64,000 bases of DNA from Paracidobacterium acidisoli. Lineage in GTDB: Bacteria; Acidobacteriota; Terriglobia; Terriglobales; Acidobacteriaceae. Of this stretch, positions 53,121-62,182 are shown in pieces. The stretch's first letter is position 1; every line of letters begins with the position of its first letter. Position numbers and translations under genes: made by a program. The notes under the pieces were generated by a model. That model saw only the letters and a program-made list of their open reading frames with translations. It made no database searches and had not been told where the DNA came from. The stretch lies in assembly GCF_003428625.2 (NCBI RefSeq), contig NZ_QVQT02000006.1:124001-188000 (forward strand), in the 5' to 3' direction.

Positions 53121-55697
53121 CTATCGCGTGAGGGAGGCCTGCTGGGATGTCATCTTGTCTAGCTCGCGGTAGATCTCCTCGTTGCGGAGGATGGCCTGGA
53201 CGTACTCGCGGGTTTCGGTGAAGGGGATGGATTCCACGAACTCGTCCATGCCGTGGTAGGTGCCGATGGTTTGCCAGTCCTCGACGCGGTTGTCGCCGGC
53301 GTTGTAGGCAGCGAAGGCGTATTCGGGATGGCCGCCGAATTTGTCGAGGGTCTGGCGGAGATAGAGGGTGCCGAGGCGGATGTTGGTCTCCGGGTCAAGG
53401 AGATCGGTGGTGCGGAAGTGATGGATGCCCTCCTCTTTGGCCATGGAGCGGCCGACGGAGGGCAGAAGCTGCATGAGGCCGTAGGCGCTTTTGCCGGAGA
53501 CGGCACCGGGGTTGAACTCGGTCTCCTGACGAATGAGCGAGGCCACCATATAAGGATCGAGACCGTTCTTCTCCGCCTGGGCGCGAATGTCGGACCAGTA
53601 GGACTGCGGGAAGAGGATGCGCCAGTAGGCGACGGGAATGGCCTCGATGGGCGCTGAGGTATAGAACGGGATGGCGCGCTTGAGCAGACGCATGGCGCGC
53701 CAGGATTCGCCGTAGGAGGCGTAGATTTCGGCCTCGGCGAAGGCTCCCCATTCATGGCTGCCGTCGGCCGCCTGGATCTCGGGCGCGATGTATTCGTTGA
53801 GTCCGGCGTTGGCGAGCAGGCGGGCCTTGACGACGTGCGGATCGTCGTTGGGCACATCGTCGGTGAGCTCAGGAATGGAGTCGGGCTGGAGGGCGTCGAG
53901 CGCGGCGACGGGCTCGGGCGTTACCTGGCCGAGCTCGCGGAGGCGGTCCTGCGCGATGGTGGCGTAGTAGTAGTGGGGATAGAGCCGGATGACGGTGCGG
54001 TAGTACTCGGCGGCGAGGGCCGGGTTGTGCTCCTGATCCTGATAGATGCGGGCGCGCCAGTAGAGCGCGGAAGGGATCTCTTTGCCGCCGGCGTAGTAGC
54101 GGATCTGCTCGTCGAAGAGGCGGGCGGCCTCAGAGTATTGCCCGATGCGGTAGTTGAGCCAGCCGGCGCGCCAGTGGCTGCTGGGCGAGTAGTTGGAGCA
54201 GTCGGCTGAGGGCGTGGGCTCGCAGGAGCGCGGGAAGCGTTTGGCCAGCTCGCCGTAGTATCCGATGGCGCTGGGATAGTCCTTGCGCAGCAGATACATG
54301 TTGCCGCTGGAGTAGAGGGCTTCGGCGAGCCAGGGGCTCTGGGGGAAGCGCGTCTCCATCTGCGTGACGAGGGAGCGCTGGGTGTCGCCGTCGTCTTTGT
54401 CGCGGGCCAGCTCCATGAGCAGGTAGAGGCGGCGCGCGCCGGCCTCATCATTGCTGTCGGGGAGGTTGTCGAGCTCGCTCTTTTTGAGGCGATTGAGCTT
54501 CCAGTCGCAGGAGGCGGCGGCGACGAGCAGCGTGTTGCGGTCGGCGGAGGAGAGCGAGGAGTCGTTGGCGAGGGCGCGGTATTCGTCGCCCGCGTCGCTG
54601 TAGCGATGCGCGGCGTAGAGCGCGTCGGCGTGGCGGCGGCGCTCGGTGACGGGAAGCGTGGCAAGGATGCCGGAAGAGGCGAGCTGGGTGTGCGCGACGC
54701 CAGCTTCGAGGCTGAGCGGATAGTCGAGCCAGACGTGGCGGAAGCCCTGCCCGGCCTGCGCGGCGTTGCCGGCCATGAGCTGGGCTTTGGCGAGCGCGAG
54801 CTGGTAGTCGGCGTGTCCGGCGAGAGGATCGGAGCGGTGCGCGTTGAGCACTTTGAGCGCGGACTGCGGATCGCCTTCCTGCAGGAAGAGGTTGGCTTCG
54901 AGCACGGGCACGCTGTTTACGAAGATGCTGTCGGGATGTTTGCTGTCGAAGCCGGAGAGGACGGCCTCGGCGCCGGCGGACTGGTTGCTCTGCAGATAGG
55001 CCTGCGCGGTGAGGTAGTCGGCGTAGTCGTCGAGGGAGTGGCCGGCGGCATCGGCGGAGTGGAAAGCGGCGATGGCTTCGGGGAAGTTTTTGTCGAGCAG
55101 ATAGGCGTGGCCGAGGGCGAGGTACGCCGCGGCGGCGGCTTCTCCGGTATGCGCGTGCGCCCAGGCGGAGACGCCGTGATAGGCCGCAGGGGTGCGCATC
55201 TGCGCGAGCTGCTGCGCCATGGGACGAAGCTGCGAGGAGGCGACGAAGGCGCTCTGGAGGCGATGGCTCTTCGCCAGCTCCTTCGCGGTGAGATGGTGAC
55301 GGCGGGCGCGGCTGCGGCGGGTGCGCGTTGAGACTTCGGCACGATGCGCGGTGCCGCGATGCGCGGAGGCGGTCTTCGACTTTCTGGCCGATGCGCTTTT
55401 TGCGGAAGCGGTCTTTGACGATGCGGCGTGTCTGGCCGCGGCAGTGTGCGCGTGATGCGCGGCGGTGTGCTTTCGCGTGGAGGAAGACGCGGTTTGCGGC
55501 TGTCCGAAGGCCGAGGCCGGGAGCAGCAGGAGCGCTGCCAGCATGGAAGCAAAGACGGCTGCGGCGATGAGGCGGTATCCGCGATATGCCGGGCGATGCG
55601 TTGTGCGATGCGCTTCGCGGTTCCCTGCTGATCCCTGTTGCTGCGCTGACATCTCGTTCCGCGCCCCGTGTTTCCGCGCTCTGGTGCTGTGCTGCAA
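53121..55697 (-). CDS. Slt70-like soluble lytic murein transglycosylase
   Basis: A protein of about 858 residues that cleaves peptidoglycan glycan strands with formation of 1,6-anhydro-MurNAc. After a basic N-terminus and signal/anchor helix (LIAAAVFASMLAALLLLPASAFG) comes an Ala/Lys/His/Arg-rich low-complexity linker of about 80 residues. A long helical superhelix with TPR-like repeats follows, then the SLT domain with catalytic E725 (IRQETEFNPG), SAYGLMQLLPSVG and AFAAYNAGDNRV. The start is either TTG 55697, with a strong GAGGGAG site, or ATG 55652. It is monocistronic. Confidence 0.9.
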   Translation of the reverse strand: MQHSTRARKHGARNEMSAQQQGSAGNREAHRTTHRPAYRGYRLIAAAVFASMLAALLLLPASAFGQPQTASSSTRKHTAAHHAHTAAARHAASSKTASAKSASARKSKTASAHRGTAHRAEVSTRTRRSRARRHHLTAKELAKSHRLQSAFVASSQLRPMAQQLAQMRTPAAYHGVSAWAHAHTGEAAAAAYLALGHAYLLDKNFPEAIAAFHSADAAGHSLDDYADYLTAQAYLQSNQSAGAEAVLSGFDSKHPDSIFVNSVPVLEANLFLQEGDPQSALKVLNAHRSDPLAGHADYQLALAKAQLMAGNAAQAGQGFRHVWLDYPLSLEAGVAHTQLASSGILATLPVTERRRHADALYAAHRYSDAGDEYRALANDSSLSSADRNTLLVAAASCDWKLNRLKKSELDNLPDSNDEAGARRLYLLMELARDKDDGDTQRSLVTQMETRFPQSPWLAEALYSSGNMYLLRKDYPSAIGYYGELAKRFPRSCEPTPSADCSNYSPSSHWRAGWLNYRIGQYSEAARLFDEQIRYYAGGKEIPSALYWRARIYQDQEHNPALAAEYYRTVIRLYPHYYYATIAQDRLRELGQVTPEPVAALDALQPDSIPELTDDVPNDDPHVVKARLLANAGLNEYIAPEIQAADGSHEWGAFAEAEIYASYGESWRAMRLLKRAIPFYTSAPIEAIPVAYWRILFPQSYWSDIRAQAEKNGLDPYMVASLIRQETEFNPGAVSGKSAYGLMQLLPSVGRSMAKEEGIHHFRTTDLLDPETNIRLGTLYLRQTLDKFGGHPEYAFAAYNAGDNRVEDWQTIGTYHGMDEFVESIPFTETREYVQAILRNEEIYRELDKMTSQQASLTR

Positions 55698-55907
55698 GGC
55701 CGGCTCCCTCTTCTTATCACTGTAAGACGAAAGAGCCGCCCTGCTGCAGAAGAAGAACGCAGAAGCAAAACAAAAGTTTCATAGTTGTACACCCCTGCTC
55801 CCGCGCGCGAACGCGGGAACAGAGAGTGTGGATACAGCGATGAGGTGCAGAGGGCTATATGGGTTGCACCGATCTGCACGCCGCAGAGGGCTACACGTCG
55901 CAGAGAC

Positions 55908-56774
55908 CTATATGTCGCAAAGGTCGACGGCCTGGCGCAGGCTGGTGAGCGGATCGCGCGTGGGCAGGAACTCGTGCGCGACGTAGCCGGTGAAGCCGGC
56001 GTCGGCGATGGCGCGCATGACGGGCGGCCACTGGATCTCCTGCGTATCGTCGAGCTCGTGACGGCCGGGAACGCCGCCGGTGTGGAAGTGGCCGAGCCAG
56101 GCGATGTTCTTACGGATGGTGTCGATCAGGTCCCCCTCCATGATCTGCATGTGGTAGATGTCGTAGAGCAGCTTCACGTTGGGGGAGTTGACCTCCTGCA
56201 TGACGCCGACACCCCACGCGGTATGGTCGGCCATGTAGTCGGGATGGTTGACCTTGCTGTTGAGCAGCTCGAGGCAGATGGTGACCCCGTTGTCTTCGGC
56301 GATCTTCTTCACGCGGTTGAGGCCGATGATGGTGTTCTTTGCGCCTTCCTCGTCGGACATGCCGCGGCGGGTGCCGGAAAAGGTGATGACGTTGGGCACT
56401 CCCGCTTTGGCGGCGATGGGAATGTTTTTGCGGAAGGCGGCCTCGATGTCCGCGTGGTGCTCGAGGCGGTTGAGCGCGTCGGGGATGGTTCCGCCGCCGG
56501 CGTAGCCCATGGAGCAGACGAGGCCGTAACGGCGGGGCACGTCGAACTCATTGATCTCGAGCAGGTCAATGCCTTTGAGGCCGATCTGCACGCCCCACTG
56601 GCAGAGCTGGTCGAGCGGCGTGTCTTTATAGCACCAGCGGCAGGCGGACTGATGGATGCGACCCTTGCGGGGGGTTGGGGTGTCCGGCAGAGAAGCTGCG
56701 GAGCCGGGCAGAGCGGCAGCCACAGAAGCGGCTGCGCTCATCTTCAGGAACGAACGACGAGAGCCTGGCATCAT
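55908..56774 (-). CDS. Tat-exported sugar-phosphate isomerase/epimerase-like (hydroxypyruvate isomerase) protein
   Basis: A 288-residue TIM-barrel protein of the xylose-isomerase-like family. The N-terminus PGSRRSFLKMSAAAS is a Tat signal. Metal-ligand motifs are visible: the glutamates in CLELLNSK and VAHEF, and the His/Asp regions LLYDIYHMQIMEGD and GHFHTGGVPGRHELD. This last block is characteristic of hydroxypyruvate isomerase (Hyi), which interconverts hydroxypyruvate and tartronate semialdehyde. Exported versions are common in Acidobacteria and Planctomycetes but their substrates are unknown. Starts at 56774, 56771 or GTG 56792 are all possible. Confidence 0.82.
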   Translation of the reverse strand: MMPGSRRSFLKMSAAASVAAALPGSAASLPDTPTPRKGRIHQSACRWCYKDTPLDQLCQWGVQIGLKGIDLLEINEFDVPRRYGLVCSMGYAGGGTIPDALNRLEHHADIEAAFRKNIPIAAKAGVPNVITFSGTRRGMSDEEGAKNTIIGLNRVKKIAEDNGVTICLELLNSKVNHPDYMADHTAWGVGVMQEVNSPNVKLLYDIYHMQIMEGDLIDTIRKNIAWLGHFHTGGVPGRHELDDTQEIQWPPVMRAIADAGFTGYVAHEFLPTRDPLTSLRQAVDLCDI

Positions 56775-56859
56775 TTCTCTGTTTGTATACACCGCGCAGA
56801 GGAGGGAATGGAAGCGGTTTCATAGAAGGGGAGAAAAAGAGGCGGATTCTGAAATCAGG

Positions 56860-57205
56860 AAATGCAGATCCCTCGGCTTCGTGATCGCCTGACGGCGCTC
56901 ACTTCGGTCGGGATGACAAGGAGCTTTTGATTCCCACCTTAGCTTTTCCACTCCTGCGCACGAACACCACGTGCGCAGGGGAGCCCGGTCGCGAAGGTGA
57001 GGCACCGGGCATTCCCACCTTAGCTGCGCGAAGGTGAGGCACCCGGATTCTGCGAATACTCACCTCATAAAAAGCAAATGCAGATCCCTCGACTTCGCTC
57101 GGGATGACAACAGTAAGGGCTCGGGATGACATGGGAAGATTCGGGTGACAAGGAAGGAGTTTTTATTCCCTTGTCCGAAAAGCCGGACATGGGGCACCTG
57201 GTTTG
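56860..57205. repeat. Composite of dispersed intergenic repeats
   Basis: Two copies of the AATGCAGATCCCTCG...TCGGGATGACAA family (about 56863-56921 and 57078-57110) surround a CCCACCTTAGCTTTTCCAC...GCGAAGGTGAGGCACC element (about 56935-57012). A CCGAAAAGCCGGACATGGGG hairpin follows at about 57175-57194. The block separates the Hyi-like gene from the signal peptidase gene; no gene is supported in 56775-57222. Confidence 0.7.
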
Positions 57206-57222
57206 CGGACTGATAAGGTTAT

Positions 57223-57780
57223 TTAGCGGATGACGCCCATGTTGTCGGCGGGCCAGTAGATGAACTCGGCCTTGCCGTAGATGAGGCTGCGCTCGACGGG
57301 GCCGAAGTCGCGGCTGTCGCTCGAGATGGAGCGGTGATCGCCCATGACGAAGTATTGCCTGGCGGGGATGGTCATCTCGCCCATGGAACGGGTGTCGCGG
57401 AAGGGCTTTGGCACGTAAGGCTCGCTGAGACGGATGTCGTTGACGTAGACGTGGCCGTCGTCGATGCGGATGGTGTCGCCGGGCAGAGCGATGATGCGCT
57501 TGATGTAGCTCTTCTGCGGATCGCGCGGATAGTGGAAGACGACGACGTCGCCGCGGGAGACGCTTTCAAAGTGATAGACGAATTTGTTGATGAAGAGGCG
57601 GTCGTGATCGCGCAGCTCGGGCAGCATGCTGGTGCCTTCGACGCGCACCGGCTGATAGAGAAAAGTGATGATCAGGAACGAGACGGCAATGGAGACGATG
57701 ACATCGCGCAGCCAGAGGCGAATGTGCCGTGCGGTGGATTCGACGGGGCGGGGCGAAAGAGGATCGGACGGAGAGCTCAT
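57223..57780 (-). CDS. lepB: Signal peptidase I
   Basis: A 185-residue membrane serine protease that removes Sec signal peptides. One N-terminal helix (DVIVSIAVSFLIITFLY) precedes the catalytic serine S51 in VEGTSMLPEL and the general-base lysine K94 in SYIKRIIALPGD. Boxes D and E are GDTIRIDDGHVYVND and YFVMGDHRSISSDSRDFG. It is shorter than E. coli LepB, as usual outside Proteobacteria. The many Sec-exported enzymes in this window would be substrates. It appears monocistronic, flanked by repeats. Confidence 0.93.
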   Translation of the reverse strand: MSSPSDPLSPRPVESTARHIRLWLRDVIVSIAVSFLIITFLYQPVRVEGTSMLPELRDHDRLFINKFVYHFESVSRGDVVVFHYPRDPQKSYIKRIIALPGDTIRIDDGHVYVNDIRLSEPYVPKPFRDTRSMGEMTIPARQYFVMGDHRSISSDSRDFGPVERSLIYGKAEFIYWPADNMGVIR

Positions 57781-57896
57781 CCCTGAACGAGGATCTCCTG
57801 GTGCATGCTGCGATACGGCATCTCTGAACTGTTACCTGAATATATTGTATCCGGATCGCTTCCCTTTTATGGCGGCTGTAAGGGGATGCAGAAAAT

Positions 57897-57970
57897 CATC
57901 CCTCAGGGGCTGAAGCCCGGAGATATTTTCGGCAGCGTATGGCACGACTGAAGTCGTGCCCTGATACAAA
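57897..57970. repeat. Dispersed 'CTGAAG' hairpin repeats
   Basis: Two adjacent hairpins, CAGGGGCTGAAGCCCGG (57904-57920) and GGCACGACTGAAGTCGTGCC (57941-57960), the latter carrying a compensated pair of changes against the usual GGCACGGCTGAAGCCGTGCC. The gap 57781-58141 holds no supported gene. Confidence 0.65.
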
Positions 57971-58098
57971 ACTTTGCCCCAACCGGTTCGTCAGACGCTG
58001 CCTGAAGCCCATGCCATTCACTGTGAAGCCGATATTCTTCACGCAGAAAGCCCGTGCCATTCAGACAGACCCACTATCGGGGATGCGGACAAAACTTC

Positions 58099-58121
58099 GG
58101 CCCGGCTGCGGGAGCCGGGCC
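58099..58121 (-). terminator. Terminator-like hairpin after the glycine-zipper gene
   Basis: A 9-bp G+C stem (GGCCCGGCT with AGCCGGGCC, 5-base loop) lies 21 bases past the stop at 58142. On the minus strand it is followed by GAAGTTTTG, a modest T run. Confidence 0.6.
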
Positions 58122-58141
58122 ATTTGCCGTACGGGAGCCGC

Positions 58142-58957
58142 TTATTCCGGCTTAGGCAGCGGCTGCGACTGCGGTGGCAGAGGCATGGCAACCGGAGTCA
58201 TCCGCCGGGGATCGCTCGGCGCAACGACGTCGGAGACCCTGACGCTAAGCGGACGCTGCAGGACCATCTCTATCGACTGTCCCTGGGGAAGAACAATGTC
58301 CTTGCCCCGGGTGAACATCGTATAGACGAGGCCGGCGGCTGCTCCGGCTGCGGCACCGTATCCGGTACCGGCGGCGAGATTGCCGCCCGATGCGGCTCCG
58401 GCAAGCGCGCCGATGGAAGCACCGCCCACGGTGGTTTTGCCGATATTGGCGGCATCATTGCCTCTTCCGCCGGACTGTTCGATTGTGCCTTCCGACCCTT
58501 TGACCATGGGGCCGCCGGAGCCGGGGACGCGATCGACGTTGCCGGGGATAAAGACCTGCGAGCCGTTCTGAAAGATGATGCTGGTGAAATAGAGGCTCAC
58601 GGCAGCGCGTCCGTGGACGCGGCCGGGTCTCACAACCTTATTCACAACACCCTGAACGAAGGCACCCGGAGGAATGGCCAGACGACCGTTGACCATGACC
58701 GGGAAAGTGGACTGCAGATAGACGGGATCACCGGCTTTTGCCGTGCGGGTATCGATCGCCGTCTGAAGGGAAAGCAACATTTTGGTTCCTTCGGGAACCT
58801 CGATGATGTCGGAGGACTGTGCGGGCGCTGAGGCCGAATTCTCCGCAGCGGTAGCTGCCGAGGGGGCACTGTTGGGGGTCTGGGCCTGTGCGCAGGGAAT
58901 CAACGAGCTGCCGATCAAAAGTGAACCGGCGATCAACAAACCTGCCTGTAACTGCAT
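58142..58957 (-). CDS. Secreted glycine-zipper protein with TrbI/VirB10-like region, paralogue A
   Basis: A 271-residue exported protein. GAGGAG precedes the ATG, and a signal peptide ends near CAQAQ. After a Ser/Ala/Pro linker comes a beta-rich domain (IEVPEGTKMLLSLQTAIDTRTAKAGD, then LAIPPGAFVQGVVNKVVRPGRVHGRA). It resembles the C-terminal fold of TrbI/VirB10 conjugation proteins, in which large barrels carry 'IPxGxxxxG' motifs. Then follows a glycine-zipper stretch (GASIGALAGAASGGNLAAGTG) that may insert in membranes. There are no conjugation genes nearby. The downstream neighbour on the map is a clear paralogue. Confidence 0.7.
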   Translation of the reverse strand: MQLQAGLLIAGSLLIGSSLIPCAQAQTPNSAPSAATAAENSASAPAQSSDIIEVPEGTKMLLSLQTAIDTRTAKAGDPVYLQSTFPVMVNGRLAIPPGAFVQGVVNKVVRPGRVHGRAAVSLYFTSIIFQNGSQVFIPGNVDRVPGSGGPMVKGSEGTIEQSGGRGNDAANIGKTTVGGASIGALAGAASGGNLAAGTGYGAAAGAAAGLVYTMFTRGKDIVLPQGQSIEMVLQRPLSVRVSDVVAPSDPRRMTPVAMPLPPQSQPLPKPE

Positions 58958-59180
58958 GGGGAGCTCCTCATAGCCACGGCGGGGGAGGCGGGGCTGCTAT
59001 GACTGAATAGAGCGGACTGCGCATCTGCGCTGAACCGGGGCCTGCGGTGGACACAACTGTCCGGCTCTGCTTGCTTCAGTTTATGCATTGCTGCACGAGC
59101 TTCATTCTCTCAGATGCCCGGCGCCGTCAACAGCCCCGACGGTACCTTTTTGCGGAGATAACAGTAATGACTCGAAGGTG

Positions 59181-60041
59181 TTACACGCAGCCCAAAGTAC
59201 CCAGGGGGCACAGCATGTGCGAGCGCGCGGGCCTGGCCATCGGACGCTGCAGATCGCTCTCCGGAGACGGGACGGGACCGGGGCCGGTGATGCCGGCGAG
59301 GTTGGCCGCATCGAGCTTCAGCGGGCGCTGCAGAACCATTTCGACGGTCTGGCCCTGTTCGAGGGTGAGGTCGTTGTTGTGCGTAAAGAGCGAGTAGAGA
59401 GCGCCGCCCGCGGCACCGGCGAGGGCTCCATAGCCGAGGCCGGAGAAGGGATGATCGGCGGCGGCTCCGGCGAGGGTGCCGACACCGGCTCCGGTAGCGG
59501 CTCCGGTGGCGACGGCGCCGGGATCGATGTGCGCGCCGCTGGATTTTTCGACGGCTCCCTCGTCGTTCTTCACTCTGGCGTCGGTCGAGCCGGGGAGCGC
59601 GTTGATGACGCCGGGGATGGAGACGACCGATCCATTGGGAAAGATGATGGTGGTGAAATGCATCTGCACCTCGGCGCGTCCGTGAACGCGGCCGGGGCGC
59701 ACCACCTTGTCGATCACGCCCTGCACGTAGACGCCGGCGGGGATGGCGACGCGGTTGTCGACGACGACAGGAAAGGTGGAGGCGAGGTAGACACTGTCAC
59801 CGGGCTGCGCCGACTTCGTGTCGATGCCGCTGTGCAGAGCGAGCAGGACCTTCGTTCCGGCGGGCACCTCGATTGCGGCAGCCGGCGCATCGGCCGCTGC
59901 GGGGGTCTGCGCGGGAGCCGTCTGCGGCGCAGAGGACTGCTGGGCATCGGCGCCGGTGACCATGCCGCCCGCGATGACGAGCCCGAGTACGAGGCCTGGC
60001 GCGGCGATGCGCAACCGGAATGAGCTGAGTTCTCTGTTCAT
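59181..60041 (-). CDS. Secreted glycine-zipper protein with TrbI/VirB10-like region, paralogue B
   Basis: A 286-residue paralogue of the protein at 58142-58957, with the same order: signal peptide (PGLVLGLVIAGGMVTGADAQ), Ala/Pro linker, the GTKVLLALHSGIDTKSAQPGD and RVAIPAGVYVQGVIDKVVRPGRVHGRAE blocks, a glycine zipper (GAATGAGVGTLAGAAAD), then TVEMVLQRPL. It ends with a cysteine-containing tail (MLCPLGTLGCV) absent from paralogue A. ATG 60041 is used; TTG 60047 also follows AAGGA. The 223-base gap between the genes suggests separate promoters. Function unknown; an envelope role is likely. Confidence 0.7.
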   Translation of the reverse strand: MNRELSSFRLRIAAPGLVLGLVIAGGMVTGADAQQSSAPQTAPAQTPAAADAPAAAIEVPAGTKVLLALHSGIDTKSAQPGDSVYLASTFPVVVDNRVAIPAGVYVQGVIDKVVRPGRVHGRAEVQMHFTTIIFPNGSVVSIPGVINALPGSTDARVKNDEGAVEKSSGAHIDPGAVATGAATGAGVGTLAGAAADHPFSGLGYGALAGAAGGALYSLFTHNNDLTLEQGQTVEMVLQRPLKLDAANLAGITGPGPVPSPESDLQRPMARPARSHMLCPLGTLGCV

Positions 60042-60224
60042 CTGCAACCGTCCTTCGAAACCGGCATGATCGATGGGCTGGGGGAGGCTTGCTGAATAGA
60101 CGAAGCGGGGAGGATCGCGTTAGCTCTGCGGAGCGGTAAGCGCCTCTTCCGGGTTCAGGATATCAGTTGCGCCGATACTTTCTTTCTGCTTCGGCCTTCC
60201 TTGCGTGAAGGGGTGAAACGCAGA

Positions 60225-60815
60225 GCTTTTCCTTCCCCTGTCCGAAAGTCCGGACATGGGGCACCCTGGTGATTTTGGCGGAGCCGGGGCTGAAGCCCCT
60301 TTTCTTTTGCCTCTTTCACCGGGCTAAAAGCCCGGTGCTTCTACCGGGTCTCGCTGACGCGAGACGAGAAGTATTCTGTGGCTGAGTCGCACAGGGGCTG
60401 AAGCCCTTTACTTTTTGAGATTTGTTCGGCACGGCTGAAGCCGTGCCCTGATACAAAACGATGACGCTTCCCACCTTAGCTTCTCCACCCCAGCGCACGA
60501 ACACCACGTGCGCCGGGGACCCCGGTTCGCGAAGGTGGGGCACCCGGATTCTGCGAACACCCAATTCATGAGAAGCAAACGCAGATCCCTCGGCTTCGCT
60601 CGGGATGACAAAGGAGTGCCGGGATGACAAGGGGAAAGGGATGACATAAGTGGAATTCGGATGACAGGTTTCCACTCCCATGTCCGAAAAGACGGACCCT
60701 TCGGCTCCGCTCAGGACAGGCTATGGGGCACCCGCCTTCCCACCTTAGCTTCTCGACCCCAGCGAACTTTGTTCGCCGGGGACCCGGTTCGCGAAGGTGG
60801 GGCACTCTGGTTCTT
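60225..60815. repeat. Large mosaic of dispersed intergenic repeats
   Basis: About 590 bases made almost wholly of repeat elements. They include two CCGGACATGGGGCACC-type hairpins (about 60237-60266 and 60678-60732), GGGGCTGAAGCCCC, GGGCTAAAAGCCC and GGCACGGCTGAAGCCGTGCC hairpins, and two CCCACCTTAGCTTCTC...GCGAAGGTGGGGCAC elements (about 60470-60543 and 60739-60806). One AATGCAGATCCC-family-like block (CGCAGATCCCTCGGCTTCGC, about 60580-60599) is also present. The gap 60042-60941 contains no supported gene. Confidence 0.75.
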
Positions 60816-60941
60816 CCAACATAACAATGCAGACCGAACCACGGCGGCTGCTCCCTTCTTTGACAATTCAGATAACGGTGGTCACACTAACAGGACTCAG
60901 GCGCGCGGACCAGTTCCCTGCCTGACGGGAGGAATAGGCCC

Positions 60942-62069
60942 ATGCCGCCACCGGTGGTCGCTGTTCCGGAATCGGCTGCTGCCGGACGAGAGCGTTTTGC
61001 GGCGGCGCGCGCGGTGATCGAAGAGGCCATTGCACGGCGGGCCTTTCCTGGCGCGTCGTGGGGCGTGTGGCACAACGGCGAGATTGTTGCGCTGGATGCT
61101 GCCGGACGCTTTACCTACACGGAGAACTCGCCGCAGGTGGCACCGGGAACGGTCTTCGACCTGGCGAGCGTGACCAAAGTGGTGGCAACGACGGCGGCGG
61201 CGATGCTGCTGTATGACCGCGGCATTCTGCACCTCGATGCGCGGCTGGGTGATATTCTGCCGGGCTTTGTGATCGGCATGGAGCCGGGCAGCGGCAAGGA
61301 GCGCGTGACGCTGCGGATGCTGCTGGCGCACTCGTCGGGCCTGCCGGGATATGCGCGGCTGTTCGAGAAGCATGCGACACCGGAGGGGATGCTGCGCGCC
61401 TGCCTGCGGATGCCGCTCGAGGCGCAGCCTGGCGAGCGGATGGAGTACTCGGACCTGGGGTTTCTTCTGCTGGGCAAGGCGATCGAGATTTTGTCGGGCG
61501 ATCTGCTGGCGCGCTTCTGCACGCGGGCGATCTTTGAGCCGCTGGGTCTGGACAGCATGCGCTTTTGTCCGCCGGAAGAGTGGCGGCCGTTTATTCCGCC
61601 GACCGAAGACGATGCGGTGTGGCGGCAGCGCGTGATTCAGGGCGAGGTGCAGGATGAGAACTGCGCGGCGCTGGGCGGAGCGGCCGGACATGCGGGCGTG
61701 TTTGCGCACGCGCTCGACGTGCTGTGCTTTGCCGGATGCGTGCTGGCCGAGGGACGCTCGGGACGAGGGCAGCCGCTTTTTCGCGCAGAGACGGTGCGGC
61801 TCTTTGCAACGCGGCAGACGGAGCCGGAGGGCACGAGCCGGGCGCTGGGATGGGACACGCCGACGGCTCCTTCTTCTTCAGGACGGTATTTCAGCGCGCG
61901 CTCGATCGGGCATCTGGGCTATGCGGGAACATCGCTGTGGATCGATCCGGAGCGCGGAGCGGCGGTGGTGCTGCTGACGAATCGCACCTGGCCGGACCGC
62001 GCGAGCAAAGAGATTCAGAGAGTTCGTCCGGCCTTTCACGACGCGGTGATCGAAGCACTGACGCGGTAA
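60942..62069 (+). CDS. Serine hydrolase of the class C beta-lactamase/esterase family
   Basis: A 375-residue penicillin-binding-protein-like hydrolase. The nucleophile is S76 with K79 (SVTK), the second-motif tyrosine is in MEYSDLGFLL, and the third motif is HLGYAGTS near the C-terminus. No signal peptide is visible, so it should be cytoplasmic, unlike true class C beta-lactamases. GGGAGG lies about 10 bases before the ATG. murQ follows 113 bases downstream on the same strand, so a part in muropeptide or amino-acyl ester recycling is possible (inference); a general esterase or D-amino peptidase is the alternative. Confidence 0.82.
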   Translation: MPPPVVAVPESAAAGRERFAAARAVIEEAIARRAFPGASWGVWHNGEIVALDAAGRFTYTENSPQVAPGTVFDLASVTKVVATTAAAMLLYDRGILHLDARLGDILPGFVIGMEPGSGKERVTLRMLLAHSSGLPGYARLFEKHATPEGMLRACLRMPLEAQPGERMEYSDLGFLLLGKAIEILSGDLLARFCTRAIFEPLGLDSMRFCPPEEWRPFIPPTEDDAVWRQRVIQGEVQDENCAALGGAAGHAGVFAHALDVLCFAGCVLAEGRSGRGQPLFRAETVRLFATRQTEPEGTSRALGWDTPTAPSSSGRYFSARSIGHLGYAGTSLWIDPERGAAVVLLTNRTWPDRASKEIQRVRPAFHDAVIEALTR

Positions 62070-62182
62070 ACCTTTTGCTCAAAGCGCGCATCTGCAAATC
62101 ATTTCTACCTCCTCAGAATTCACATGCATATGCCGCCACAACGCGTTAGAATATGGTGTTCGTTCCGGGGAACAAAACAAAG

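Noticed and set aside
58142-60041. Conjugation or type IV secretion locus
   Set aside because: Only a distant VirB10/TrbI-like resemblance is seen; no ATPase, coupling protein, relaxase or other vir genes occur nearby.
60225-60815. Possible CRISPR array
   Set aside because: The repeats are several unrelated hairpin families with irregular spacing, no constant repeat/spacer length, and no cas genes.
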